17,402 nt of DNA, from the NCBI GenBank assembly GCA_965371945.1, contig CBDVAK010000040.1, positions 1 to 17,402 of the forward strand, read 5' to 3'. The DNA comes from CBDVAK01 sp965371945. GTDB lineage: Bacteria; Pseudomonadota; Gammaproteobacteria; Competibacterales; JAHEDQ01. The position numbers were made by a program, and so were the translations under genes. The first letter of the stretch is position 1. Each line of letters opens with the position of its first letter. Positions 1 through 7,358 of this stretch are shown one piece after another. The notes under the pieces were generated by a model that was not told the origin of the DNA, made no database searches, and saw nothing but the letters and a program-made list of their open reading frames with translations.

Positions 1-96
1 AAACACCGTTGAAGCCACCCGCCGGGCATGATACCAAAGCTACCGTGGGGTTTAGGGGTTTCGAGTAGGCTGGTAACTTTGTTGAGAGAAATCGCC

Positions 97-537
97 TTAG
101 TTATTGCTGAAATCGATGTCACCATCCCGCACTTTCTGGCAGTTGCTGCGTTCGTCCGGGTTTTCCACGGCATCGACGATGGCATTCACGATTTCACCGA
201 ACTCACGAGCCGACACGACCTTCATGACCCGCGCCAGCAGAGCCGGATCCATGTGTGCATAAGTAGTCACCCCGTTCGACAAAGTCACCACCACACCCGC
301 CATATGGTAGTTATGGGGTCCCCGGCCCTGCTCCTCATCCACCAGCCGCTGGTTCATTTCCATCAGTTCGTCATAGCGCGCCTCGATACGATCGACCAAT
401 TCGTCATCATCCTGGTCGGGAATCCGGATCTCGAGCACTTCCCCGCTTGCACTGGTTTCCGGTCCCAGTTGCTGTTCTTCGAGAAACGTCACGAACAGAT
501 CAAAAGGCCGTGGATCGAAAAACACATACTCCAGCAT
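97..537 (-). CDS. Conserved hypothetical protein, 146 aa
   Basis: I do not recognise a named family. The start at 537 is chosen over the upstream ATG at 621 because a GGAG Shine-Dalgarno (plus-strand 544-547) sits 6 bases before it and the protein then opens MLEYVFFDPR. The product is acidic and soluble, with no signal peptide or membrane segment. The first half (about residues 1-75) is rich in Glu/Asp and likely helical. A short beta-like stretch follows (AGVVVTLSNGVTTYAHMDP), and the C-terminal part looks helical with an 'AIVDAVENPDER' segment and a single Cys. It lies about 100 bp downstream of the SCO-MauG gene on the same strand, so it could be the last gene of the methanethiol-oxidase operon or a separate unit. 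Function unknown; that it is a real gene is fairly sure from the RBS and codon pattern. Confidence 0.7.
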   Translation of the reverse strand: MLEYVFFDPRPFDLFVTFLEEQQLGPETSASGEVLEIRIPDQDDDELVDRIEARYDELMEMNQRLVDEEQGRGPHNYHMAGVVVTLSNGVTTYAHMDPALLARVMKVVSAREFGEIVNAIVDAVENPDERSNCQKVRDGDIDFSNN

Positions 538-638
538 CGCAGACTCCGGTTGCCGCTCGATTGTAGCAGTCGCACACAGGTATATCGTTGCTGGTAGCGC
601 ACTGCCCAACGCCACGTTCACCGTAGCAGCCGCAGCGG

Positions 639-2642
639 CTACCGATCTTGAGCCCTGCCGACGTCACCAACCGGTGCTGCGAAAGCATCGGCGACCAACG
701 TGCCGATATTGTCGCCGGTGAGCGCTTCGAGAAAGGCCACCAGATCGTCGATTTCAGTGTCGCTGAGATCCAGCGGCTCGATCCTGGGGTCAAGCAGCGG
801 GTTGGGGACACCGCCGGTATCGTAGAAACGCACGACTTGCTCCAGCGTGCCGATACTGCCGTTGTGCATGTAGGGCGCGGTCAGGGCAATATTGCGCAAG
901 CTCGGTGTCTTGTACTTCCAGCGATCCGCGGGTTGTTCCGTAATCTCGTAGCGCCCGACATCGGCGGGTGCCGGCTCACCAACACTGTCGATCACGCGCT
1001 GATCGACCTCGGCGAAAACGCCTGGTGCCAGCTGAACCCTGAGAGTAGCGGCCGGCACCGCCATGGACTCGCGATAACCGATGCCGGTATTGTGCAAATC
1101 GTTGTCGGTAAGCAGTGCATAGTCGGGACCGATGATATGACAGGCGCTGCAACCAGCGCGCCCGGTGAACAACTGAAAGCCGCGCCGTGCGGCAGGACGC
1201 AGGGCCTCGGTCTCACCATTGTAGTACCAGCGATCGAACGCTGAATTGCCAGAAACCAGGGTGCGCTGATAGGCGGCTAGCGCCATGCCGAGCGTCTCCA
1301 TGCTCAGGCCACGCGCCCCGAACACCGCTTCGAACCTCCCATCGTAGTCGGGTATCCCGCGGATCTTGCGGAGCACGGTTCCGACCGAAGGGTTGCCCAT
1401 TTCGTTCCTGGCCAGCAACGGGCCCCAGATCTGCTGCTCCAGTGTTTCTTCACGGCCGTCATGGAACAGCTGCGTGGCGTAGGCAACGTTGTACAGGGTG
1501 GGTGAATTGCGCCGCACGGACCGGCCTTCTATCCCCACCGCGGTGGCCAGTTCATTACTGGTGAAACCCTGTTCGGGAATGTGGCACATCGCACAGGACA
1601 CGGTGTCGTTGAGCGACAGACGCCGGTCAAAGAATAGTCGGCGGCCCAGTTGGATCCTGTCCCTCTCTAGCGGATTGGAAGCGGGTACCGGCGGTGGTGG
1701 CAAACCCACAACGGGCGTCAACGCCAGCGCCATCAGGTCGACCGATCGACCCTGCCGCAGCGCCAGACCCTTGCTGTTGGTGCGGTAATCACGGGACCGG
1801 TAGCCTTTCTTGTCATCACCCGGCCCCGCCAGCACCTCGGGTATTGCTGTGGTGGCTACGGGCACAGCGCGCGGCGCACCACCAGCACGGTCTTCTTCCA
1901 GCAACAATGTGCGTACATCGTTCAGCAACAGGTCGGCGTGTAGAAACGCGACGCTGTAGATATTGCGGATACGGGCCCGTCCGTCAATCAGAAAAACCCG
2001 CAGGATGTGGGAAAAGTCATCTTGCTGGTGACCACCGTGGTCGAGCTGGCGCTGCACGTCCTGATTGTAGCCAGCCAGAATCGGCGCCAGCTCCTGCTCC
2101 GAGCGTGTGGTCAAGAAGGTCCAGTCCCCGCCTTGACCCGCATAACGGAAGTTGGCGGCATAGAGCTTCATGACTTCCGGGGTGTCGTAGCCAGGATCGA
2201 AACTCAGGCTGACCAACTGCAGCCGCTGCGCCAGCAGCGAGTCACGCCGCATCGCAGATTTGAGCTGGTAAAACACGAAAGACGACAACGGGCAACCATT
2301 GACGTCGCTGCAGCGACTGTAGACAAAACTCAGCAGCACAATCTTTCCGCCGAAGACGTCATGCAGACGGCGTGGCTGGTCGATGGCGTCCACGACCTCC
2401 CCGTCCGGAGCCCCGCCAAGCGGCGGCAGTGCGTAGCTGCCCGGTCGAGGCAAGCGGTAGCCCAGCGCGCCATACCCCGGCGCGGCGGGCGGCGGAGCCG
2501 ACCACGCGACGCCGCAGGTCAAGCCGAGACACCCGGCCAGCAGCAAAGCTGGGTCGAATTTGAAAAGCCTGCGCAAACCTGTAAACGGCGGCCCGGTCTG
2601 CCTGCTACCGGGCCGTATTCCGGCTCTGCTTCGAATGGTCAA
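639..2642 (-). CDS. Fused SCO1/SenC copper-chaperone domain and di-heme MauG/cytochrome c peroxidase
   Basis: This 667-aa exported protein has two domains normally found on separate proteins. Residues about 65-250 form a SCO1/SenC thioredoxin-like domain: FGGKIVLLSFVYSRC, a Cys pair at 111 and 117, SFDPGYDTPE near 147-156, and a His at 212 (DDFSHILRVFLIDG) where SCO proteins carry their copper-binding His. Residues about 320-645 form a di-heme peroxidase of the MauG/CcpA type. It has heme motifs C350-AM-C353-H354 and C498-SA-C501-H502, the LGRRLFFDRRLS and FHDGREETL signatures, and TPSLRNIALTAPYMHNG near 579-595. The start is TTG at 2642, overlapping the TGA of the upstream mtoX-like gene (TTGA), with no strong Shine-Dalgarno, so it is probably translationally coupled. 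A second in-frame TTG at 2576 would give a shorter leader. The leader (about residues 24-49) ends WSA, but it also contains LAGC at 35-38, a possible lipobox. Likely role: copper delivery and/or oxidative maturation of the MtoX product in the periplasm. Confidence 0.88.
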   Translation of the reverse strand: MTIRSRAGIRPGSRQTGPPFTGLRRLFKFDPALLLAGCLGLTCGVAWSAPPPAAPGYGALGYRLPRPGSYALPPLGGAPDGEVVDAIDQPRRLHDVFGGKIVLLSFVYSRCSDVNGCPLSSFVFYQLKSAMRRDSLLAQRLQLVSLSFDPGYDTPEVMKLYAANFRYAGQGGDWTFLTTRSEQELAPILAGYNQDVQRQLDHGGHQQDDFSHILRVFLIDGRARIRNIYSVAFLHADLLLNDVRTLLLEEDRAGGAPRAVPVATTAIPEVLAGPGDDKKGYRSRDYRTNSKGLALRQGRSVDLMALALTPVVGLPPPPVPASNPLERDRIQLGRRLFFDRRLSLNDTVSCAMCHIPEQGFTSNELATAVGIEGRSVRRNSPTLYNVAYATQLFHDGREETLEQQIWGPLLARNEMGNPSVGTVLRKIRGIPDYDGRFEAVFGARGLSMETLGMALAAYQRTLVSGNSAFDRWYYNGETEALRPAARRGFQLFTGRAGCSACHIIGPDYALLTDNDLHNTGIGYRESMAVPAATLRVQLAPGVFAEVDQRVIDSVGEPAPADVGRYEITEQPADRWKYKTPSLRNIALTAPYMHNGSIGTLEQVVRFYDTGGVPNPLLDPRIEPLDLSDTEIDDLVAFLEALTGDNIGTLVADAFAAPVGDVGRAQDR

Positions 2643-4051
2643 TCCGCCGTGGCATCCGCCAACAGGCTGGCAACGGTGCCGGAAACCGGTGCCGCGCTAT
2701 ATAGCGAATAGGCACCAAAACGCATCTGATGTGGTCGACCCAGCTTTTCGGCCATAAAATCGATCGACATGGTCTGGGTCAACTTCTCACCGTCCCAGGT
2801 ATAACCTTTGAAGAACTGCTCATTGTCTTCGCCTTTCTTATCCCAGTTGGCCAGCAGCGAGGAAGTAAAGTAGACCCTTTCACCATCCCAGCTCTGAGAG
2901 GCCATATTGACCTGACTGCCGATCTGTTCTTCGAACACCTGTGTGGGGTTGAACGGATCGGACATATCGAAGTAGCGGGCCTTGCCATCCATAAAGGTAT
3001 TGACCCACAAACCCTGGTCGTCGGAAGTCAGGGAGATATCGACCGGCAGTGGAATCTTGCTGGGGTCGCCGATATCCGCGACCGCCTTGGCTTGCCACAC
3101 CCCTTCGTCATCTTCGTAGATCAGCCAGATCTGTGACGTCAATGCGGTCGTGGTCACGCACCAGTTGTTGTTGGGTTGCCAGGCGCAACGCACCTCCAGC
3201 GGCGCACCAGGCACGTCAAACACTTTCTTGGGGGTGCGCGCGTGCAGATCCCAAACCACCACGGTATTGCCAAACCGCTTCATCGCCTCCTCGTCCTGCA
3301 GCATCTTGCCGAAATCCATCATGTAGTTGGACCAGCCGGTGAACGAAGAGGTGATCATGACGTTGCGCCGCGGCAACGCGCGAATGTCATAACCATAGCC
3401 GTCCGCGAACTGACCAGACTTCTCCGCACCCTGCAGGTTGTCGTCGGTCGGCATCCAGTGGGTGGCCACATATTCACCGTCGTTGGTATATTCCACCAGC
3501 GCGGTACGACCGCCATGATCTTTGTTGTTGGACAACCCGGTGATCATCATCCGCCCCGGTAACGCGTAGGTCGTATGCGGCCCCACCACACCACCGCTGT
3601 CGGCGGTGAAGCTCGATATCACCTTGTCCAGCGTCGGCTTGGCGGGATTGGTGTGCACGTCGAACACGAATATCTTGTTGGTATCGAGGCCCGCGGCCCA
3701 CAGATACTTGCGATCGTCGGTCAATCCAGAGTGGTGGGCTTCGTTGCGGCCACCCACCGACAAGGAGTCGATCACCTTGCCATAGTTCTCGGACCCGGGG
3801 TTGACATCCACGGTGACCAGTTTGTCCTGCCCGTCACCCAACCCTTCCACCCCGAGCGTCCAGACATAGACGACATCTTCCTGGCCAACGATCTTGGCCA
3901 TGTAGGGCGACATGCAGGTCTCGTCGGCGACAGCCTGACCGATTGCCACCGACGCCAGCGCCGCCGCCATCAGACCCGACACCAGTGGTCCCCGGAGCCG
4001 CCGGACACCAGCCCCTAACGTGTCCCTGAACCTGGACAATGAAACTCTCAT
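2639..4051 (-). CDS. mtoX: Methanethiol oxidase, SBP56 (selenium-binding protein) family
   Basis: Predicted periplasmic enzyme that oxidises methanethiol to formaldehyde, hydrogen sulfide and hydrogen peroxide, with copper as cofactor in the characterised family member. The 470-aa product opens with a Sec-type leader (hydrophobic about residues 24-41, cleavage near AVA-DE at 43). SBP56 landmarks follow: C46 in ETCMSP, EAHHSG at 104-109, GPHTTYALPG near 157-166, YDIRALPRRNVMITS near 221-235 and RPHQMRFG near 439-446, spread over a beta-propeller-like protein. The start at 4051 is chosen over the upstream ATG at 4141 because GAGGAG (plus-strand 4059-4064) lies 7 bases before it and the signal peptide then begins correctly. 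The stop overlaps the next gene, a SCO-MauG fusion, which matches the known mtoX neighbourhood and is the strongest reason to prefer this function over a generic SBP56 protein. No selenocysteine is encoded. Substrate is inferred from family and context. Confidence 0.88.
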   Translation of the reverse strand: MRVSLSRFRDTLGAGVRRLRGPLVSGLMAAALASVAIGQAVADETCMSPYMAKIVGQEDVVYVWTLGVEGLGDGQDKLVTVDVNPGSENYGKVIDSLSVGGRNEAHHSGLTDDRKYLWAAGLDTNKIFVFDVHTNPAKPTLDKVISSFTADSGGVVGPHTTYALPGRMMITGLSNNKDHGGRTALVEYTNDGEYVATHWMPTDDNLQGAEKSGQFADGYGYDIRALPRRNVMITSSFTGWSNYMMDFGKMLQDEEAMKRFGNTVVVWDLHARTPKKVFDVPGAPLEVRCAWQPNNNWCVTTTALTSQIWLIYEDDEGVWQAKAVADIGDPSKIPLPVDISLTSDDQGLWVNTFMDGKARYFDMSDPFNPTQVFEEQIGSQVNMASQSWDGERVYFTSSLLANWDKKGEDNEQFFKGYTWDGEKLTQTMSIDFMAEKLGRPHQMRFGAYSLYSAAPVSGTVASLLADATAD

Positions 4052-4058
4052 CGCTGCA

Positions 4059-4064
4059 CTCCTC
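4059..4064 (-). promoter_or_regulatory. Shine-Dalgarno site that fixes the mtoX start
   Basis: GAGGAG on the minus strand, 7 bases before the ATG at 4051. It decides between that ATG and the longer reading from 4141, whose extra 30 residues precede the signal peptide and look non-coding. Confidence 0.8.
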
Positions 4065-4467
4065 GTTGTATGTTCCCGGTTCTGCAACAGCCGACCGCAT
4101 CCACCGCTTGATCCGCAGTTCGGCCATGACCTCGAAACCAAGTTTCACGATCCTTTGGCAATTCCACCCCAGCCTGTATTCCCGGACCCAGTCCGAGAGC
4201 AACCCGACAGGGGCTCGCTGCTTGTGTAGCCGTCACTATGGCCCGACTCATAAACACTATAGTCGCTGGCCGGGCAGTTATCCTGCTGCTGGTCCTGGCC
4301 GCCCCCCGTCACTGTGGGCAAACGGCTGGGAGCACGGTGCGATCTCATTCAATGCACTGGTCTCGGCGCTGAGCTTTTCGTCCGCGGTGACCCGGCAGCA
4401 GGCGGCCAACAGCCTGGGAAGCTGCAAGTACGTCAAGAGCAAATCCGTTTCTCACCGAGCATCCGTG

Positions 4468-4477
4468 TTGAATTCAA
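4468..4477. promoter_or_regulatory. Perfect 10-bp palindrome upstream of the methyltransferase, possible operator
   Basis: TTGAATTCAA is its own reverse complement and lies 64 bases upstream of the methyltransferase ATG in a non-coding stretch, overlapping a weak -35 candidate. A 10-bp palindrome can occur by chance in a window this long, so the regulatory reading is tentative. Confidence 0.25.
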
Positions 4478-4526
4478 TGTGCAGTTCGGCGGAAACTATG
4501 CTGCCGGTCGACCCGGGCCAGAATTC

Positions 4527-4533
4527 AAAGGAG
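4527..4533 (+). promoter_or_regulatory. Shine-Dalgarno site that fixes the methyltransferase start
   Basis: AAAGGAG, 8 bases before the ATG at 4542. The reading frame is open upstream to an ATG at 4314, but those 76 extra residues have no ribosome site and no methyltransferase character. Confidence 0.8.
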
Positions 4534-4541
4534 CGACACCC

Positions 4542-5237
4542 ATGTCTGAGCCAGCAACCGATCTGGGTATCTGCAGCGATATCGAGGCCCTGGATTCGAT
4601 TCTGAGCGTCACCGGATTGCGGGTCATCGACGTGGGTTGCGGGGATGGCGATTTCAGCCGACTGCTCGCGGAGCGTGGCGCAACGGTACTGGGGATCGAG
4701 CCCGGGCGCGTGCAGGCCGAACCGGAGAGTGATCGCGGTGCCGGTCGCATCGAGTTGCGTCCGGGCCAGGCCCAGCAACTGCCGGTCGACGACCAAAGTG
4801 CGGACTGCGTGGTATTCAAATATTCGCTGCATCATGTGCCGCTCGCGGACATGCACGCTGCACTGCTGGAAGCCATCCGCGTACTTAAGCCGGACGGCAC
4901 CCTTTACATCGCGGAGCCGGTTCCGCAGGGGTCTTTCCACCAACTGGTCCGGTCGTTCCACGACGAAGCGCCGGTGCAGACCGCTGCCCTGCAGGCACTC
5001 AACGAGGTGGTTGCGCCACGATTCACGCAACAACACGAAACCGTCTACCAGACCCAGCGGCGTTATAGGGATTTCGAGGAATTTGTCGAGAACATGATGT
5101 CCAAGGGCTACAATCACTACCGCCGTGAACAGGTTGAAGCCGAGGAAGTTCTGGCCATATTTCGGGAACTGCAGGATGACGACGGCTGCAATATCGCGCA
5201 TCCGGTGCGGGTGAATTGCTACCGGGATCCCCGGTAG
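4542..5237 (+). CDS. Class I SAM-dependent methyltransferase
   Basis: A 231-aa cytoplasmic methyltransferase of the Rossmann-fold (Methyltransf_11-like) type. Motif I is VIDVGCGDG at residues 28-36, followed by the acidic residue E53 in VLGIEPG that should bind the ribose of S-adenosylmethionine. The PVDDQSADCVVFKYSLHHVP stretch (81-100) and LKPDGTLYIAEP (115-126) match the later motifs. The C-terminal 100 residues are the variable, substrate-determining part and I cannot name the acceptor. It is transcribed away from mtoX and followed 15 bp later by a zeta-class GST gene, so those two probably form an operon. It is not related to MddA, the membrane methyltransferase acting on methanethiol, so the neighbourhood does not by itself imply methanethiol methylation. 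Confidence 0.85.
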   Translation: MSEPATDLGICSDIEALDSILSVTGLRVIDVGCGDGDFSRLLAERGATVLGIEPGRVQAEPESDRGAGRIELRPGQAQQLPVDDQSADCVVFKYSLHHVPLADMHAALLEAIRVLKPDGTLYIAEPVPQGSFHQLVRSFHDEAPVQTAALQALNEVVAPRFTQQHETVYQTQRRYRDFEEFVENMMSKGYNHYRREQVEAEEVLAIFRELQDDDGCNIAHPVRVNCYRDPR

Positions 5238-5252
5238 CCGCCTCCGTCCAAC

Positions 5253-5945
5253 ATGCAAACAGACAACAGCCTTTCCCGAAAAATCAGCGAAACTGCGGGT
5301 GCGACGATACGTCTGCACGACTATTTTCGCAGTTCCGCCGCCTACCGCGTCCGCATTGCACTCAACCTCAAGGGACTGGATTACCAGCAGCTACCAGTCC
5401 ATCTGGCCAGGGGTGAACAACACTCCCAGGCCTATCGGGCACTCAACCCGCAGGGTGTGGTGCCAACCCTGGAGATCGCGGATCTCACTCTGCACCAATC
5501 GCTGGCTATCATCGAATACCTGGAAGAAGTCCAACCACAACCGCCGCTACTGCCATCTGAGCCTAGCGAACGCGCGCGGGTGCGGGCCATCGCACAAGCC
5601 ATCGCCTGCGATATCCATCCCCTAAACAACCTTAGAGTACTCAAATACCTGCAGAACGAACTTGGCCAAGACAGTGACTCAAGGCTGCGCTGGTATCTGC
5701 ACTGGCTGAACGCCGGCTTCCAGGCCCTGGAAACGCTGCTGACGGCAGACCGGCAAACCGGCGCCTGCTGCCACGGTGACCACCCCGGGCTGGCCGACCT
5801 CTGTCTGGTACCGCAATTGTACAATGCACGGCGTTTCGACTGTGATCTCGCCCCCTACCCCACCCTCACCCGCATCGACGCCTACTGCCGTGATCTGCCC
5901 GCATTCGCAAGCGCCGAACCAGGCAAGCAGATGGACGCCGAATAG
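5253..5945 (+). CDS. maiA: Maleylacetoacetate isomerase / zeta-class glutathione S-transferase
   Basis: A 230-aa GST-fold protein. The N-terminal thioredoxin-like domain carries the zeta-class signature SSAAYR (residues 27-32), then the VVPTLE turn and QSLAIIEYLEE with the glutathione-contacting Ser. The C-terminal all-helical domain has CDIHPLNNLRVLKYL and the HPGLADLCLVPQ segment. Family members isomerise maleylacetoacetate to fumarylacetoacetate (tyrosine/homogentisate breakdown) or maleylpyruvate, using glutathione. No fumarylacetoacetase or homogentisate dioxygenase gene lies in the window, so the exact substrate is open. The protein has about 20 extra N-terminal residues relative to typical members, and no clear Shine-Dalgarno precedes the ATG at 5253. 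No other ATG, GTG or TTG start lies in frame before the family signature. The gene is convergent with dctM, with a 23-bp gap. Confidence 0.85.
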   Translation: MQTDNSLSRKISETAGATIRLHDYFRSSAAYRVRIALNLKGLDYQQLPVHLARGEQHSQAYRALNPQGVVPTLEIADLTLHQSLAIIEYLEEVQPQPPLLPSEPSERARVRAIAQAIACDIHPLNNLRVLKYLQNELGQDSDSRLRWYLHWLNAGFQALETLLTADRQTGACCHGDHPGLADLCLVPQLYNARRFDCDLAPYPTLTRIDAYCRDLPAFASAEPGKQMDAE

Positions 5946-5968
5946 CCGCCTCGCAAACCCCGACCCTC

Positions 5969-7354
5969 CTACCCGTAGGCAACCGCCGGCAACCAGGTCA
6001 CCAGTGCCGGAAAGGCCGCCACCAGCGCCAGCCCGATCAGCTGCAGGATGACAAAAGGTATGACACCGCGGTAGATCTCGCCGAGCCGGACCGTCGGCGG
6101 ACACACCCCCTTGAGGTAGAACAACGCGAACCCCACCGGGGGGGTCAGGAAGGAGGTCTGCAGCGTCACCGCAACCAGCATCACGAACCACACCAACTGC
6201 GGGTTGTCGATCTGGCCGTAGCCCTGCACCGCGATATCCAAGCCATCGACCACTGGTACCAGTAGCGGTAATGCGATCAGGGTGATTTCGATCCAGTCGA
6301 GAAAGAAGCCCAGCAGAAACACGATCCCCAGTATGAAAGCGACCAGGGCATAGTCGTGCAACGGCAACGCGGTGAGCGCCGACTCGATCAGCTCGTCCCC
6401 ACCCAGTTCGCGCAACACCAGGGAAAAACAGGTGGCACCCAGAAAAATCGCGAAAATATAGGCAGTGGTGTTGAAGGTCGACAGCAACACATCCTGCAAC
6501 ACGCCAAGATCGAGCTTGCGATTCCACACCGCCAGCAACGTTGCGCCCAACGCGCCCACACCGCTTGCTTCGGTGGGTGTGGCGATGCCGGCGAAGATCG
6601 ACCCCAGCACTGCGATGATCAGCAGTACCGGGGGCAGCGCGGTCTTCAATACCTCGATGACCACAGCGACATCCACAGCGCGCTGGTGATCGGCGAGCGG
6701 TGCATGCTCCGGTCGCAGCAAGCCGTAGCCGATGATATAGGTGACATACAGCCCGCCCAGCAGCAGGCCCGGAAACACCGCCCCCATAAACAGGTCACCA
6801 ACCGACAATCCCAACTGATCGGCCATGATCACCAGCATGATACTGGGCGGGATCAATATCCCCAGGCAACCGGCACTGGCAATGGTGCCCAACGCCAGCG
6901 AGCGGTGGTAACCCTGGGCCAGCATCGCGGGCAGCGACAACAACCCCAGCAGTACCACCGATGCGCCGATGATGCCGGTGGAAGCTGCCAGGATGACCCC
7001 GATCAGGGTCACAGTCACCGCCAACCCGCCCCTGACGCGGCCAAACAGAGCCTGCATGGCATGCATCATCCGTTCGGCCACACCGGACTTGTCCAGCATC
7101 AACCCCATGTAGATGAACATCGGCAGGGCGACCAGCACCCAGTTGTCCATGACTTTGTAGATGCGGTTGACCACCAGCCCCAGAGTCAGGTAGTCGAGCC
7201 CGGTCAAGGTACCCAGCCAGATATCACTCAGATAGCCGACCCCGGCAAACAACACCCCCACGCCTCCCAGTACCCAGGCCACCGGAAAGCCGCTGAACAG
7301 CAACAGCACGAAGGTCGCGAACATGGCGATGACCAGATAGTCGTTGATCTCCAT
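5969..7354 (-). CDS. dctM: TRAP transporter large permease, DctM subunit
   Basis: A 461-aa inner-membrane protein, the channel-forming subunit of a tripartite ATP-independent periplasmic transporter that imports carboxylates with Na+ or H+. Many hydrophobic helices are visible. DctM landmarks include LPMFIYMGLMLDKSG, STGIIGASVVLLG, GILIPPSIMLVIMADQ, IATPTEASGVGA, LDWIEITLIALPLL and LTPPVGFALFYLKGV. The start at 7354 (MEINDYLVIAM) is chosen over the ATG at 7426, whose extra Cys-rich residues overlap the end of dctQ. It begins 4 bases after the dctQ stop, so the two are surely co-transcribed. The C-terminus VTWLPAVAYG nearly matches that of the second DctM at the right end of the window. Confidence 0.93.
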   Translation of the reverse strand: MEINDYLVIAMFATFVLLLFSGFPVAWVLGGVGVLFAGVGYLSDIWLGTLTGLDYLTLGLVVNRIYKVMDNWVLVALPMFIYMGLMLDKSGVAERMMHAMQALFGRVRGGLAVTVTLIGVILAASTGIIGASVVLLGLLSLPAMLAQGYHRSLALGTIASAGCLGILIPPSIMLVIMADQLGLSVGDLFMGAVFPGLLLGGLYVTYIIGYGLLRPEHAPLADHQRAVDVAVVIEVLKTALPPVLLIIAVLGSIFAGIATPTEASGVGALGATLLAVWNRKLDLGVLQDVLLSTFNTTAYIFAIFLGATCFSLVLRELGGDELIESALTALPLHDYALVAFILGIVFLLGFFLDWIEITLIALPLLVPVVDGLDIAVQGYGQIDNPQLVWFVMLVAVTLQTSFLTPPVGFALFYLKGVCPPTVRLGEIYRGVIPFVILQLIGLALVAAFPALVTWLPAVAYG

Positions 7355-7358
7355 CGCG

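Larger units (their letters stand above)
4052..4541. other. 490-bp divergent intergenic region between mtoX and a methyltransferase
   Basis: I find no convincing gene here. The open frames crossing it lack ribosome sites and family resemblance. It must hold the promoters for the minus-strand methanethiol-oxidation genes and the plus-strand methyltransferase. Two short perfect palindromes stand out: ACTATAGT at 4256-4263 and TTGAATTCAA at 4468-4477. The first contains a TATAGT hexamer readable on both strands, but I see no good -35 partner. For the plus strand, TTCAAT (4473-4478) and TATGCT (4497-4502), 18 bp apart, are a weak promoter candidate about 40 bases before the ATG at 4542. The second palindrome overlaps that -35, which is where a repressor could sit. 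All of this is weak. Confidence 0.4.

Noticed and set aside
626..642. 7-bp stem with a 3-base loop (one G-U pair) over the stop codon of the SCO-MauG gene
   Set aside because: It overlaps the coding end, has no T run, and is too short to call a terminator.
2639..4051. Selenoprotein idea, because SBP56 is named selenium-binding
   Set aside because: The frame has no internal TGA; the family name reflects selenium binding, not encoded selenocysteine.
4542..5237. MddA-type methanethiol methyltransferase next to mtoX
   Set aside because: MddA is a membrane protein; this is a soluble class I Rossmann methyltransferase with no membrane helices.
4452..5318. Minus-strand open frame opposite the methyltransferase
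   Set aside because: The plus strand carries SAM-binding motifs and a strong ribosome site; the minus reading has neither.
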